A program made the position numbers and the translations under genes. Positions 24,825-33,386 of a stretch of 64,000 nucleotides of DNA are shown here, piece by piece. Positions within the stretch are counted from its first letter, which is position 1. Every line of letters begins with the position of its first letter. Source of the stretch: JANXVR01 sp034667405. Lineage in GTDB: Bacteria; Actinomycetota; UBA4738; HRBIN12. Below the pieces are notes generated by a model, which was not told the origin of the DNA, ran no database searches, and saw only the letters and a program-made list of their open reading frames with translations. The stretch is from assembly GCA_034667405.1 (NCBI GenBank), contig JAXDJX010000019.1, positions 186,001-250,000 on the forward strand, given 5' to 3'.

Positions 24825-24840
24825 CAAAGAACCTCCTTGG

Positions 24841-25626
24841 TTAGTGCTCGTCCGCCATCGCACCTGCGATGTACGACGCCGATAGCACGCTGAAGATGAA
24901 CGCTTGCAACAATGACACGAAGATTTCGAAGCCGACCAGCACGATGGCCAGGACGCCCGAGAAGACTCCCGCGATGGCCAGAACGCCGCTCTGAAGGAGC
25001 GCGATCGTTCCCAGGAAGAAGACCGCCAGCAGGAAATGGCCTGCCACGAGGTTCGCGAAGAGTCGGACAGACAGCGTGAGCGGGCGCACCAGGATCGTCG
25101 AGATGAACTCGATCGGCGTGAGCAGGATATAGAGAGCCTTTGGTGCACCTGGGGGGAACAAAACCATCTTCATGTATCCGAAGAATCCGTGCCGGCGGAT
25201 GCCCACGACATTGAAGGTGACCCATGACACGACGGCCAACACGATCGGGAACGCGATCCTGCTGTTCGGTGAGAAGTTGATGCCGGGGATGACCTCAAGG
25301 ATGTTCCCGAAGAAGATCATGAAGAAGAACGTGGCGATCAGCCCGAAGAACGGCAGCCCCTCCGGTCCGATCATCTGCACAACGATCTGCTCGCGCACGA
25401 ACTCAAGCCCCATCTCCATCAGCGCCTGGAACTTGCCAGGCACCACCTTCGGTTTGCGGAAAGCCAGAAAGAACGAGCCGATGAACAGGACCATCACAAG
25501 GAGGAGCAGGAAGAAGATGAAGTTCATGCAAAAGGGCACGCCCGCAACGTGGATCTGGGGACCCCAGCAACTCCAGACGAAGTCTTTCGTCGTCGGCTTG
25601 ATGAATGTCGCGAGGAGTGCGATCAC
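24841..25626 (-). CDS. atpB: ATP synthase Fo subunit a
   Basis: 261-residue membrane subunit forming the proton half-channels. The conserved Arg lies in ILVRPLTLSVRLFANLVAGH, which with FEIFVSLLQAFIFSVLSASY is diagnostic. The start is taken as the GTG overlapping the upstream stop (GTGA); about 100 further in-frame residues upstream are Arg-rich noise antisense to the neighbouring gene. Followed 16 nt later by atpE. Confidence 0.94.
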   Translation of the reverse strand: MIALLATFIKPTTKDFVWSCWGPQIHVAGVPFCMNFIFFLLLLVMVLFIGSFFLAFRKPKVVPGKFQALMEMGLEFVREQIVVQMIGPEGLPFFGLIATFFFMIFFGNILEVIPGINFSPNSRIAFPIVLAVVSWVTFNVVGIRRHGFFGYMKMVLFPPGAPKALYILLTPIEFISTILVRPLTLSVRLFANLVAGHFLLAVFFLGTIALLQSGVLAIAGVFSGVLAIVLVGFEIFVSLLQAFIFSVLSASYIAGAMADEH

Positions 25627-26042
25627 TGCGCCAGATGCCCCTTCTCGAAGGTCCAGAGGTCGGCTTGCATCCGACCGGAGAGCTGTTTCATCTCGAAGAC
25701 AAGGAGCACGACGGTACCCGGCACAAGTGCAAGGCCGAACGCTACGGGCGAGAACCAGGAGAATTGATTTAGGCCGAACATGATCAAGACGATGACGCCT
25801 AGTCGAATCACGAATCCACCCATGCCTACAGCGAAGAGAACGACGAGGGAGATTTGCGAAGCCCAGGCTAGAGAGAGACCGTGAGCGACGAAGTTCGCTT
25901 CGACGATCATCACGCCGATCGCCGCGGACCACCCCACGGGTTGACCTCCGGTGAGCGCGCCGATAAGGAAGGCAACGATCACGGCAGGAAGCATGAAGGG
26001 CAGGGCCCGCCTGATCAGGACCCGCTCAAGTTCCGCCGCCAT
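25623..26042 (-). CDS. atpI: ATP synthase subunit I-like membrane protein
   Basis: 139-residue protein with four hydrophobic helices (LPFMLPAVIVAFLIGALTGG, WSAAIGVMIVEANFVAHGLS, SQISLVVLFAVGMGGFVIR, SPVAFGLALVPGTVVLLVF). Position between atpZ and atpB and topology fit AtpI, an assembly factor helping c-ring formation. Start ATG lies inside the end of atpZ (17-nt overlap). Sequence conservation in this family is weak, so the call leans on context. Confidence 0.75.
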   Translation of the reverse strand: MAAELERVLIRRALPFMLPAVIVAFLIGALTGGQPVGWSAAIGVMIVEANFVAHGLSLAWASQISLVVLFAVGMGGFVIRLGVIVLIMFGLNQFSWFSPVAFGLALVPGTVVLLVFEMKQLSGRMQADLWTFEKGHLAQ

Positions 26043-26259
26043 CTTCTCCCTTGCCGTATCGCAGGTAGACGAGGTAGATCGCCCCTGCCTCTCCGAGCAC
26101 CATCCCGATCGCGGTGAAAACGTGCACTGTGCCCAACAGGTGATCCGCAAGGAATCCCACGCCGCCCCAAACTAGGATCCCGCCAATCATCGTGGCTGTG
26201 ATCGCCCACCCGATCCCCATGCCGGACCACGCATCCTTGCGTTGCTGGTCCGGCGGCAT
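26026..26259 (-). CDS. atpZ: AtpZ-like small membrane protein, first gene of the atp operon
   Basis: 77-residue protein with two membrane helices: WAITATMIGGILVWGGVGFL and VFTAIGMVLGEAGAIYLVYL, the second rich in small residues; the pattern 'GxGWAIT...ADHLLGT' fits the AtpZ (ATPase gene 1) group implicated in assembly or Mg uptake for the ATP synthase. ATG has no Shine-Dalgarno but sits 9 nt after a TATACT -10, so the atp message is probably leaderless. Earlier in-frame codons would lie upstream of this promoter and are rejected. Confidence 0.78.
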   Translation of the reverse strand: MPPDQQRKDAWSGMGIGWAITATMIGGILVWGGVGFLADHLLGTVHVFTAIGMVLGEAGAIYLVYLRYGKGEDGGGT

Positions 26260-26268
26260 GGGAGCGGC

Positions 26269-26298
26269 AGTATAGCCGTGGCTGCTTCGGGCCGTCAA
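26269..26298 (-). promoter_or_regulatory. ATP synthase operon promoter (TTGACG-18-TATACT), leaderless
   Basis: Best sigma-70-type promoter of the window: TTGACG (+ strand 26293-26298) and TATACT (26269-26274) spaced 18 bp on the minus strand. TATACT ends 9 nt before the atpZ ATG, so transcription should start within about three bases of the start codon; the preceding bases CCGCTCCC offer no ribosome site. Confidence 0.75.
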
Positions 26299-26349
26299 CG
26301 TTTCAGAACACACGTTTCCGCAGGTCAGGGCCTGTTTTTTCGTGCGCTT

Positions 26350-26363
26350 GTGAAAACTTTCAC
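26350..26363. repeat. Inverted repeat GTGAAA-N2-TTTCAC upstream of the atp operon
   Basis: A 6+2+6 inverted repeat in the 117-bp gap between the potC stop and atpZ, 52 bp upstream of the atp -35. It could be an operator or upstream activator site, or a weak structure at the end of the pot message. No protein can be assigned. Confidence 0.3.
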
Positions 26364-26376
26364 GAATACCGCGCGG

Positions 26377-27312
26377 TCAGGCAGGCTGCGCGCTTGCGGC
26401 GTCGGAGGCCTTGGCTCGTTCGGCGATCGCCTTGTCCTGCGCGAGTCGCTTGGCGTCTCGCTTCGCCGTGTAGATGGGAATAAGGGAGCCGATCACCGCG
26501 ATGAGCACCCCACCCGTGAAGAGGAAGGTTCCGATGACGTTGAAGTCCGGGCCCAATCCCGTCTTGGCCGATCCGTTGATCAGCAGCGGGAACGTCGTTA
26601 CGGACCCCGACACGAAATAGGTGATCACGAAGTCGTCCACGGACAGTGCGAAAGACAGCAGGAAGCCCGCCAGGAGCGCAGGCAGGAGGAGCGGGAACGT
26701 GATCTTGCGGAACGTCGTCAAGGGGTTGGCGAAGAGGTCCTGCCCCGCCTCCTCGAGCTGCGGGTTCAAGCCCAGGACCCGGGCGCGGACCGTGACCGCC
26801 ACGAACGAGATCGAGAACATCACGTGCGAGATGACGATGGTCGTGGCGCCGATAGGGATGAACTTGAACACGGTCGCGAACATGGTCAGCAGCGACGTGC
26901 CCAACACGATCTCGGGCGAGGCGATCGCCAGGAACACCAGGTAGTTCACGGCGCCGGACCCGCGGAACCGGTACCGCCCGAGCGCGAGACCCAGCAGCGA
27001 GCCGATGATGGTGGAGATCGCCGACGAGATGACCGCGACGCCCAACGAGAGCTTGATCGCCGAGATGAGCTGTTGGTTGGCGAAGATGTTCGTGAAGGCC
27101 TCGGTGCTGAAGCCGACCCATCGCACGTTGATGCGGCCGGGAGGATTGTTGAACGCGAACAGGATCATCACCACGATCGGGATGATCAGATAGAGGACCA
27201 CCGCTGCGGTGAACGCCGGCAGGATGTAGCTGGTCCACTTGCGACCGTGGCCTCGCCGCGGTGGTTCTTCGGGGGTCGCCACCACCACGGGGTTCGTGAC
27301 CGTCGCGCTCAT
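26377..27312 (-). CDS. potC: Polyamine-type ABC transporter permease (PotC-like)
   Basis: 311-residue inner-membrane permease with six predicted helices. The EAA loop that docks to the ATPase reads EEAGQDLFANPLTTFRKITF, followed by PLLLPALLAGFLLSFALSVDDFVITYF, typical of PotC/PotI. Last gene of a PotA-D-B-C operon; start overlaps the potB stop by 4 nt. The substrate could be spermidine/putrescine or a related cation; specificity cannot be read from the permease. Confidence 0.86.
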   Translation of the reverse strand: MSATVTNPVVVATPEEPPRRGHGRKWTSYILPAFTAAVVLYLIIPIVVMILFAFNNPPGRINVRWVGFSTEAFTNIFANQQLISAIKLSLGVAVISSAISTIIGSLLGLALGRYRFRGSGAVNYLVFLAIASPEIVLGTSLLTMFATVFKFIPIGATTIVISHVMFSISFVAVTVRARVLGLNPQLEEAGQDLFANPLTTFRKITFPLLLPALLAGFLLSFALSVDDFVITYFVSGSVTTFPLLINGSAKTGLGPDFNVIGTFLFTGGVLIAVIGSLIPIYTAKRDAKRLAQDKAIAERAKASDAASAQPA

Positions 27313-28256
27313 GCGGCCGTCGCTTCCATGACGGCATCAGTACCCAGCGCTCTGGCATAAAGACTCGCGCTTACGAGCAGGATGGCCATGAGGACGAACG
27401 ACAGCGCCGCGCCGTGGGGATAGTCGAAGTTCGTCAGGTACTCGGTCTGGATGATGTGGCCGATCATCGTGTTGCCCGGACCCCCGAGGTATTCGTAGTT
27501 GATGAAGTCACCAACCGCGGGGACGAATGTCAGCAGGAAGGCCGCGAAGACCCCCGGGAGCGCAAGAGGCCACACCACCTTGCGGAAGGTTGTGGCTCGG
27601 TCCGCATAGAGGTCACGCCCCGCCTCCAGCAAGCGCGGTTCGATGCGCTCCAACGCCACGTAGAGCGGTAGCACCGTGAATGGAAGGAAGTTGTAGGCGA
27701 TGCCGAAGATCACCGCGTACCCCGTCCCGAGGATGTGGAACCTATCGCTCACCAGCCCCCACCGGTGCAACGTTCCAACGACGATCCCCTGATCGGACAG
27801 CAGGAACGCCCATTGGAACGTCCGCAGGACGAAGGACACGAAGAACGGCACCAAGAGCAGCAACAGGAACACGTTCTTCCGCTTGCCGCCGTAGAACGAG
27901 ATCCAGTACGCCACTGGGTAGCCGATGAGCAGCGTGATGATGGTCGCGGCCAGCGCGTACTCGACCGATCGGATCAGCTGTGGCCCGTAGATGCTGAGCA
28001 TCGTGGAGTAGTTATTCCACTTCCAGGCAAACTTCATGGAGGGGCCCAGCGTGCCCGTGTAGAGAGACACGGTGAACATATAGATGGTCGGCAACAGGAA
28101 GAAGATCAGGAGCCAGACCACCGCGGGGCCGGCCAGGAAATAGGGAACCGACGCTTTCCGACGATTCGTTTTGCGACGGACCGGCGTCCCCGAGTTCCCG
28201 TAGTCGAAGCTGGCTTTCAGGATCTGATCGATGTTGGGGACGCCGGTGTCGCTCAT
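27309..28256 (-). CDS. potB: Polyamine-type ABC transporter permease (PotB-like)
   Basis: 315-residue permease with six helices after a charged N-terminus (GTPVRRKTNRRKASVPYFLA). EAA loop EAGRDLYADRATTFRKVVW then PLALPGVFAAFLLTFVPAVGDFINYEYLGG, the PotB/PotH signature. Partner of PotC; probably forms a heterodimeric channel fed by the lipoprotein encoded 25 nt upstream. Confidence 0.87.
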   Translation of the reverse strand: MSDTGVPNIDQILKASFDYGNSGTPVRRKTNRRKASVPYFLAGPAVVWLLIFFLLPTIYMFTVSLYTGTLGPSMKFAWKWNNYSTMLSIYGPQLIRSVEYALAATIITLLIGYPVAYWISFYGGKRKNVFLLLLLVPFFVSFVLRTFQWAFLLSDQGIVVGTLHRWGLVSDRFHILGTGYAVIFGIAYNFLPFTVLPLYVALERIEPRLLEAGRDLYADRATTFRKVVWPLALPGVFAAFLLTFVPAVGDFINYEYLGGPGNTMIGHIIQTEYLTNFDYPHGAALSFVLMAILLVSASLYARALGTDAVMEATAA

Positions 28257-28281
28257 TCCACCTCTTCCGTACCGGGGCCGA

Positions 28282-29550
28282 TCAACCCTGGTAGATGGGC
28301 TCGAACAGCGCGTTCCACGCCAGTTGGTCGTCGTCCGAAAGGACGCGGTAGGTGTGGAGCCGCGCCATGAGCTCGGGCGTCGGGAACACCAGGGGGCTCT
28401 TCGCGGTGTTCTCGTCCTGCTTCGCGATGATGTCTTTTGAAGCCGGGACCGGGCAGATATAGCCGTTGTACTCCTCGATGAGTGCCTGGATGTCCGGCTT
28501 GTAGACGTAGTCCATCATCGTGATGGCGTCCACCGGGTTCTGCACGCCGATCGGGATGCACATGTTGTCCGTCCAGATGATCGCGCCTTCCGTGGGCACG
28601 GTGAACTGGAGGCCGCTGGCGGCACCGGAGAGGTTGGACTGGAATATGTCCCCCGACCAGGCCATGGTGACCGCCACGTCGCCGTTGTTGAGCGCGTTGA
28701 TGTAGTTCTGCTCGTAGTAGGAACGGACGTTCGGCTTCTGCGCGGTGAGCTTGTCCGCAGCCTTCTGCCAGTCGTCGGGTGTCGAATCCTCCGGATTCAC
28801 GCCCAGAGCAAGCAACACGAAGTTCGGGAGGTCCTGGTTGTCACCGAACATGCCGACCTTGCCTGCGAACGCCGGGTCGAACAGGTCTTCGATGGAATCG
28901 ATGGTGGGCTTGGCCGGACGAAGGGAGGCCACCTGCTTGGGATCCCAGCCTATGCCCGTGAGGCCCGACTGCCACGCCATGGTGAACTTGTTGCCGGGGT
29001 CGTAGGACGGATCCTTCACGGCGTCGCTGGCATTGGCGTCGAAGTTCGGACGCATGTCCGTGGGCAGCGGCACCAGGTAGTTGGACTGCGTGAGTTTCGT
29101 CAGCGTCTCACCGTTCGTGATGACGATGATGTCCCAGCCGGTGGGCTGTCCGGAAGCGAGCTGTGGCTGGATCTTGCCGAAGAACGATGAGTTCGCCTGG
29201 ATGACTTCCTTGTAGTTGACCTGGATGCCCGTGTCCTGCGTGAACTGCTCGAGCGAAGGGTGGATGATCTGACCGCTCGCGTCCTTGGCCTTGTCGATGT
29301 AGTAGGGCCAGTTGGCGAAGTTCACGATCTTGTTGGGGCTTCCGGAGAACATGTCACCGCCGGCGCTTCCACCGGTTCCGGTGTTGGTCGAGCTACTGCT
29401 GCTGCCGCACGCCGCGAGGATCGACGACATCGACAGCGCTCCGGCCCCGATACCGGCGTACTTGAAGACATCACGCCGGGAGAGGCGCTTCATCGTCATC
29501 CCCCGGACGAAGGACGGGTCATTCAACAGGTCGTCGTTACGATCGGTCAT
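28282..29550 (-). CDS. potD: Polyamine-type substrate-binding protein, Tat-type lipoprotein
   Basis: 422-residue periplasmic-type binding protein (PotD/PotF family, SBP_bac_8-like). Export signal combines a twin-arginine motif (LSRRDVFKYAG, ~24-34) with a lipobox (SSILAAC, Cys near 48), so it is probably folded in the cytosol, exported by Tat and lipidated; a Ser/Thr/Gly linker follows. Mature-domain marks include NFANWPYYIDK, GWDIIVITNGETLTKL and VTMAWSGDIFQ. Acidic ligand-binding residues seem present, but substrate identity is not certain. Overlaps potA by 4 nt. Confidence 0.85.
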   Translation of the reverse strand: MTDRNDDLLNDPSFVRGMTMKRLSRRDVFKYAGIGAGALSMSSILAACGSSSSSTNTGTGGSAGGDMFSGSPNKIVNFANWPYYIDKAKDASGQIIHPSLEQFTQDTGIQVNYKEVIQANSSFFGKIQPQLASGQPTGWDIIVITNGETLTKLTQSNYLVPLPTDMRPNFDANASDAVKDPSYDPGNKFTMAWQSGLTGIGWDPKQVASLRPAKPTIDSIEDLFDPAFAGKVGMFGDNQDLPNFVLLALGVNPEDSTPDDWQKAADKLTAQKPNVRSYYEQNYINALNNGDVAVTMAWSGDIFQSNLSGAASGLQFTVPTEGAIIWTDNMCIPIGVQNPVDAITMMDYVYKPDIQALIEEYNGYICPVPASKDIIAKQDENTAKSPLVFPTPELMARLHTYRVLSDDDQLAWNALFEPIYQG

Positions 29551-30683
29551 TCTTCTTCCTCCTCCTGCGACAGCGGAGAAGCCGACGGCTCCACCACGAA
29601 CGTGTGCTCAGGTAGCCACTCCAACCGAACCTTCTCCCCCGGGTGGGGACGCGTGGCCGCGGTTCCCAGGTTCTGCTCGTAGACGGTCAGTGACACCCCT
29701 CCGGGGCCGTCCACTTTGTACTGATAGTTCACACCGATATAGGTGGACATCCGCAGGACCCCGGTCACGGAGTTCTTATCCGAGGGCGGAGTCCCGTCGT
29801 CATCGACGATGGTGATCTTCTCCGGGCGAACCCCCACTCGTACGGTGGGACCGATGCCGGGTGCGATGCGCGATGTGGTCGCATACGTCAGGCCGCCGGT
29901 GTCCAGGAGGATCGAGGTGAGGCCGTTCTGCGCCTCCTTGATCTCTCCGTCCAGCATGTTCGACGCACCCAGGAACCCTGCCACGAACTCCGTGGCCGGA
30001 CTCTCGTACACCTCTTCGGGGCCGCCGATCTGCTCGATCTTGCCGTGACGCATGACGGCGAACCGATCCGACATCGTCATGGCCTCCTCCTGGTCGTGCG
30101 TCACGTAGATGAAGGTGATCCCGACCTCTTGCTGGATGCGCTTGAGTTCCAGCTGCATCTGCTTGCGAAGCTTGAGGTCGAGGGCGCCGAGCGGCTCGTC
30201 CAACAACAGCACCTTGGGGCTGTTCACGAGCGCCCGAGCCAACGCGACCCGCTGCTGCTGCCCACCGGACATCTGCGGTGGCTTGCGTCGCTCGAATCCG
30301 ACGAGGTCGACGAGCTTCATGCAGTCGCGCACACGCTTGTCCACTTCGTCCTTCGCGACCTTCTTCCGCCGCAACCCGAACGCGACATTCTCATAGACGT
30401 CCAGGTGCGGGAACAGGGCGTAGGACTGGAACACCGTGTTGACATCGCGCTTGTACGGCGGGAGGTCCGTAACGTCCTTTCCGCCGAGGTAGACCGTGCC
30501 GAACGTCGGCTCTTCGAACCCGCCGATCATCCGCAGGGTCGTGGTTTTCCCACAGCCCGAGGGGCCAAGCATCGAAAAGAACTCACCCTCTCGGATGTCG
30601 AGGGAAAGGTCGTCCACCGCGGCTACATCTGCGAACAACTTGGAAACGCGGTCAAGACGCACGTCAACTTCCGGCACTCTCAC
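29547..30683 (-). CDS. potA: Polyamine-type ABC transporter ATPase (PotA-like)
   Basis: 378-residue ABC ATPase: Walker A GPSGCGKTT, Q-loop VFQSYALFPHLDVYENVAFG, signature MSGGQQQRVALARAL, Walker B KVLLLDEPLGALD, H-loop VTHDQEEAM, then a C-terminal TOBE domain (VRVGVRPEKITIVDDD). First gene of the operon. GTG start; AAGGGG lies directly before it, so the second GTG two codons downstream is an equally good start with better ribosome spacing. Confidence 0.9.
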   Translation of the reverse strand: MRVPEVDVRLDRVSKLFADVAAVDDLSLDIREGEFFSMLGPSGCGKTTTLRMIGGFEEPTFGTVYLGGKDVTDLPPYKRDVNTVFQSYALFPHLDVYENVAFGLRRKKVAKDEVDKRVRDCMKLVDLVGFERRKPPQMSGGQQQRVALARALVNSPKVLLLDEPLGALDLKLRKQMQLELKRIQQEVGITFIYVTHDQEEAMTMSDRFAVMRHGKIEQIGGPEEVYESPATEFVAGFLGASNMLDGEIKEAQNGLTSILLDTGGLTYATTSRIAPGIGPTVRVGVRPEKITIVDDDGTPPSDKNSVTGVLRMSTYIGVNYQYKVDGPGGVSLTVYEQNLGTAATRPHPGEKVRLEWLPEHTFVVEPSASPLSQEEEEE

Positions 30684-30745
30684 CCCTTAGCTCGCCTGCG
30701 GCGGCATGATGCCACACGGCGGCGGCGATTATCACTCGCCGCCCC

Positions 30746-30761
30746 CGGGGGCGAACCCCCG
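30746..30761 (-). terminator. GC-rich hairpin with TTCG loop between wecA and potA
   Basis: On the minus strand CGGGGG-TTCG-CCCCCG forms a perfect 6-bp stem with a tetraloop ~70 nt after the wecA stop. An overlapping 12-bp palindrome GCCCCCGGGGGC adds alternatives. No U-tract follows, so it is at most a non-canonical terminator or an RNA 3'-end stabiliser. The rest of the ~150-bp gap shows no clear promoter. Confidence 0.4.
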
Positions 30762-30832
30762 AGACTGGATACTCATCTTTCACTACTTGTACGGAACGGA
30801 CAAGGGCCAAGGCCTGACGTGAGCGCAGGAAG

Positions 30833-31972
30833 CTAGGCGCCGGCCCCGGGGTCCCCACCGCCGCCCGTCGAGGGAGGTTCCGCCCTCCGCCGCTCCGTCA
30901 GCCGAGGCAGGGCTGTGACCAGGAATAACGTCACGGCGCCCACCAGCACCAGCCCCACGACCAGACGCCCGTTGATGAAGCCCACAGCCAGGCCGCTCAC
31001 GGCGATCAGGCCCGTCCAAACGTACATAAGCAGGACGGCCTGCCGGTGCGAATGGCCGATGTCCATCAATCGGTGATGCAGATGCTCCTTATCGGCGTGT
31101 CCGATCCCCTGCCCACGCCGCACACGGCGAATGATGGCGAGGCCAACGTCCAGGAACGGGACGAACAGCACGAGCAGCGGCGTCAGGATGGGGATCAGGA
31201 GGACGGCCAGATCGCCCGGGGAGGGGGGCAGTTCGCGGCGAGCGGCGCCTGAGATGGTCGCGATCGCGAGGAGCATCCCCAGCAACATGGCTCCCGTATC
31301 GCCCATGAAGATCTTGGCTGGGTGGAAGTTCCACGGGAGGAACCCCAGGCATATCCCGGCCGCTATCGCGGACAGCAAGCCGGCCGAAGAGGCCAGTCCG
31401 AAGGTTCCCGGCGACCGAACCTGGTACACGAAGAAGGCGGTCGCGGCGATCCCCACCATCCCCGCCGCAAGCCCGTCCAACCCGTCCACGAGGTTCACCG
31501 CGTTGCAGACCACCACGACCCAGGCGATAGTGAGCGGAACAGCCAGGTCGGGGCTCACGTTCACGATCCCGGCGCTCCCCGGCAGGTACGTGTAGATGAC
31601 CTGGACACCGACCAGGATGAGAGCTCCCCCGATGAAGATCTGTGCGGTCAGCTTCGTCAGCCAATTGATCCCGCGCCTGTCGTCCACAACGCCCAGCCCG
31701 ACCATCAGCGTGCATGTGACGAGGGCCGCCAGCGGTTCGGACGTTCCGTCATTCATCAATCCGAAGAAAGGAAGAAGTCGCGAGACTCCCAACGCCACGA
31801 CGAACCCGACATACATGGCCAGACCGCCCATCGTGGGTGTAGCGACCGGGTGCACCTTGCGGTCGGAGGGCTGATCCACCGCGCCGAAGCGGATGGCGAG
31901 GTGGCGGATGACCGGAGTGACCACGAAGGTCGTGGCCGCGGCCGCGGAGAACACGATCAGATAGGCGATCAC
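30833..31972 (-). CDS. wecA: Undecaprenyl-phosphate N-acetylglucosaminyl-1-phosphate transferase (WecA/TagO family)
   Basis: 379-residue polytopic enzyme of the MraY/WecA family that loads a sugar phosphate onto undecaprenyl (or decaprenyl) phosphate, starting cell-wall polymer synthesis; in mycobacteria (Rfe/WecA) it begins arabinogalactan linkage. Motifs: RKVHPVATPTMGGLAMY, the Mg-binding DDRRG, NAVNLVDGLDGLAAG, KIFMGDTGAMLLG and the HHRLMDIGHSHRQ loop. About eleven membrane helices. GTG start without a ribosome site, preceded by a strong hairpin. The position upstream of atp matches Mycobacterium, apart from the inserted pot operon. Confidence 0.93.
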   Translation of the reverse strand: MIAYLIVFSAAAATTFVVTPVIRHLAIRFGAVDQPSDRKVHPVATPTMGGLAMYVGFVVALGVSRLLPFFGLMNDGTSEPLAALVTCTLMVGLGVVDDRRGINWLTKLTAQIFIGGALILVGVQVIYTYLPGSAGIVNVSPDLAVPLTIAWVVVVCNAVNLVDGLDGLAAGMVGIAATAFFVYQVRSPGTFGLASSAGLLSAIAAGICLGFLPWNFHPAKIFMGDTGAMLLGMLLAIATISGAARRELPPSPGDLAVLLIPILTPLLVLFVPFLDVGLAIIRRVRRGQGIGHADKEHLHHRLMDIGHSHRQAVLLMYVWTGLIAVSGLAVGFINGRLVVGLVLVGAVTLFLVTALPRLTERRRAEPPSTGGGGDPGAGA

Positions 31973-31986
31973 TCTGGGGGAAGTGT

Positions 31987-32020
31987 GCGGGCCCGGTTGC
32001 CTGACGGCAACCAGGCCCGC
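31987..32020 (-). repeat. Strong hairpin between glyA and wecA
   Basis: GCGGGCC-c-GGTTGCC-tgac-GGCAACC-a-GGCCCGC: two perfect 7-bp stems around one mismatch with a 4-nt loop. It lies 34 nt after the glyA stop and ends 15 nt before the wecA GTG. There is no U-run, so it is not a classical terminator; it could limit read-through, mark an RNA processing site, or control wecA start access. Confidence 0.55.
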
Positions 32021-32053
32021 TGAACGTGGGGACCAGGCTCGGCCCCCGGGTGA

Positions 32054-33316
32054 CTACGCGTACACCGGGTAGCGCTCCATGAGATCGCGAACCTGAGCGC
32101 GCGCCTTCTGCTTCACCCCGGTGTCATCTGGGTTCTTGAGCGCCGTCCCGATGATGCTCGCGATCTCGCGCATCTGTGGTTCGTCCATGCCGAGGGTGGA
32201 CACGCCCGGCGTGCCGATCCGGATACCCGAAGGCGCCGACGGTGGGTTGGGGTCGTAGGGGATCTGGTTCTTGTTCAGCGCGATCCCGACCTCGTCGCAC
32301 ACGCGTTCGGCGTCCTTGCCGCTGATCCCGACCGGCCGCGTGTCCACGAGCATCAGGTGCGAGTCCGTGCCGCCGGAGACGATCCTGAACCCCTCCTCGC
32401 CGAGCGCGGCCGCGAGGCCGCGAGCATCCCGTACCGTCCGCGCGGCGTAGTCCTTGAACTCCGGGGTGCTCGCTTCCTTCAAAGCAACCGCCTTCCCGGC
32501 GATGCAGTGCTCGAGAGGCCCGCCCTGCATCATGGGGAACACGGCTTTGTCGATGGCTTTCGCGTGCTCTTCCTTGCACACGATCATGGCGCCACGCGGT
32601 CCTCGCAGAGCCTTGTGCGTGGTGAAGGTGACCACGTCCGCGTGGGGAACCGGGTTCGGATAGGCGCCCCCTGCGACCAGGCCGATGAAGTGCGACGCGT
32701 CCACCCACAGGAGCGCCCCGACCTCGTCGGCGATCTCGCGGAACGCCGCGAAGTCGATCGAACGAGGATAGGCCGTGTACCCGGAGAGGATGATCTTCGG
32801 CCGATGCTCCTTGGCGAGGTCCCGAACCCGGTCCATGTCCAGCTGTTCGGTCTCGCGATCCACCTCGTACCCAACGAAGTTGAACCACATGCCCGACACG
32901 TTCACGGGTGATCCGTGGGTGAGGTGCCCTCCGTGCGCGAGCACCATGCCCAGCACGGTGTCATCGCTCCGCGGCTCGAGGAACGCACCGAACACGGCCA
33001 TATTCGCCTGCGCGCCGGCGTGCGGTTGGACGTTCGCATGGTCGGCACCGAAGAGCGCCTTGGCACGATCGATCGCGAGCTGTTCGGTGATGTCGACGAA
33101 CTCACAGCCCCCGTAGTACCTGCGGCCGGGATAGCCTTCCGCGTACTTGTTGTTCATCGAGGAGCCGACGGCGGCCAGGACGGCCGGACTCGCGTAGTTC
33201 TCCGAGGCGATCAGTCGCAGGTTCGTCCGCTCGCGGTCGAGCTCCCCGGCGATCGCGTCCGCAACCTCGGGGTCGGACGCTTTGAGTGCTTCCCAATCCG
33301 CTGCGTATTCCCTCAT
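32054..33316 (-). CDS. glyA: Serine hydroxymethyltransferase
   Basis: 420-residue PLP enzyme converting serine and tetrahydrofolate to glycine and methylene-THF. Catalytic lysine K235 in VVTFTTHKALRGPRGA; other marks are RLIASENYASPAV, NKYAEGYPGRRYYGG and QPHAGAQANMAVF. I chose the ATG preceded by GGAAAGGG over an in-frame ATG 12 codons upstream that has no ribosome site. Lies between the LMW phosphatase and wecA. Confidence 0.96.
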   Translation of the reverse strand: MREYAADWEALKASDPEVADAIAGELDRERTNLRLIASENYASPAVLAAVGSSMNNKYAEGYPGRRYYGGCEFVDITEQLAIDRAKALFGADHANVQPHAGAQANMAVFGAFLEPRSDDTVLGMVLAHGGHLTHGSPVNVSGMWFNFVGYEVDRETEQLDMDRVRDLAKEHRPKIILSGYTAYPRSIDFAAFREIADEVGALLWVDASHFIGLVAGGAYPNPVPHADVVTFTTHKALRGPRGAMIVCKEEHAKAIDKAVFPMMQGGPLEHCIAGKAVALKEASTPEFKDYAARTVRDARGLAAALGEEGFRIVSGGTDSHLMLVDTRPVGISGKDAERVCDEVGIALNKNQIPYDPNPPSAPSGIRIGTPGVSTLGMDEPQMREIASIIGTALKNPDDTGVKQKARAQVRDLMERYPVYA

Positions 33317-33386
33317 CGTTCTGCCCTTTCCATCCGATCCGTCGGTGTCCATCGAGCCGCCCTCACCGGCGGCGCGGATACTCGCG

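Noticed and set aside
26321..26340. CAGG-N6-CCTG followed by T6 on the plus strand as a terminator
   Set aside because: The stem is only 4 bp and no plus-strand transcript is expected here; the genes on both sides run on the minus strand.
33317..33352. Longer glyA start 12 codons upstream
   Set aside because: No ribosome site there, while the chosen ATG has GGAAAGGG at proper spacing and gives a normal SHMT length.
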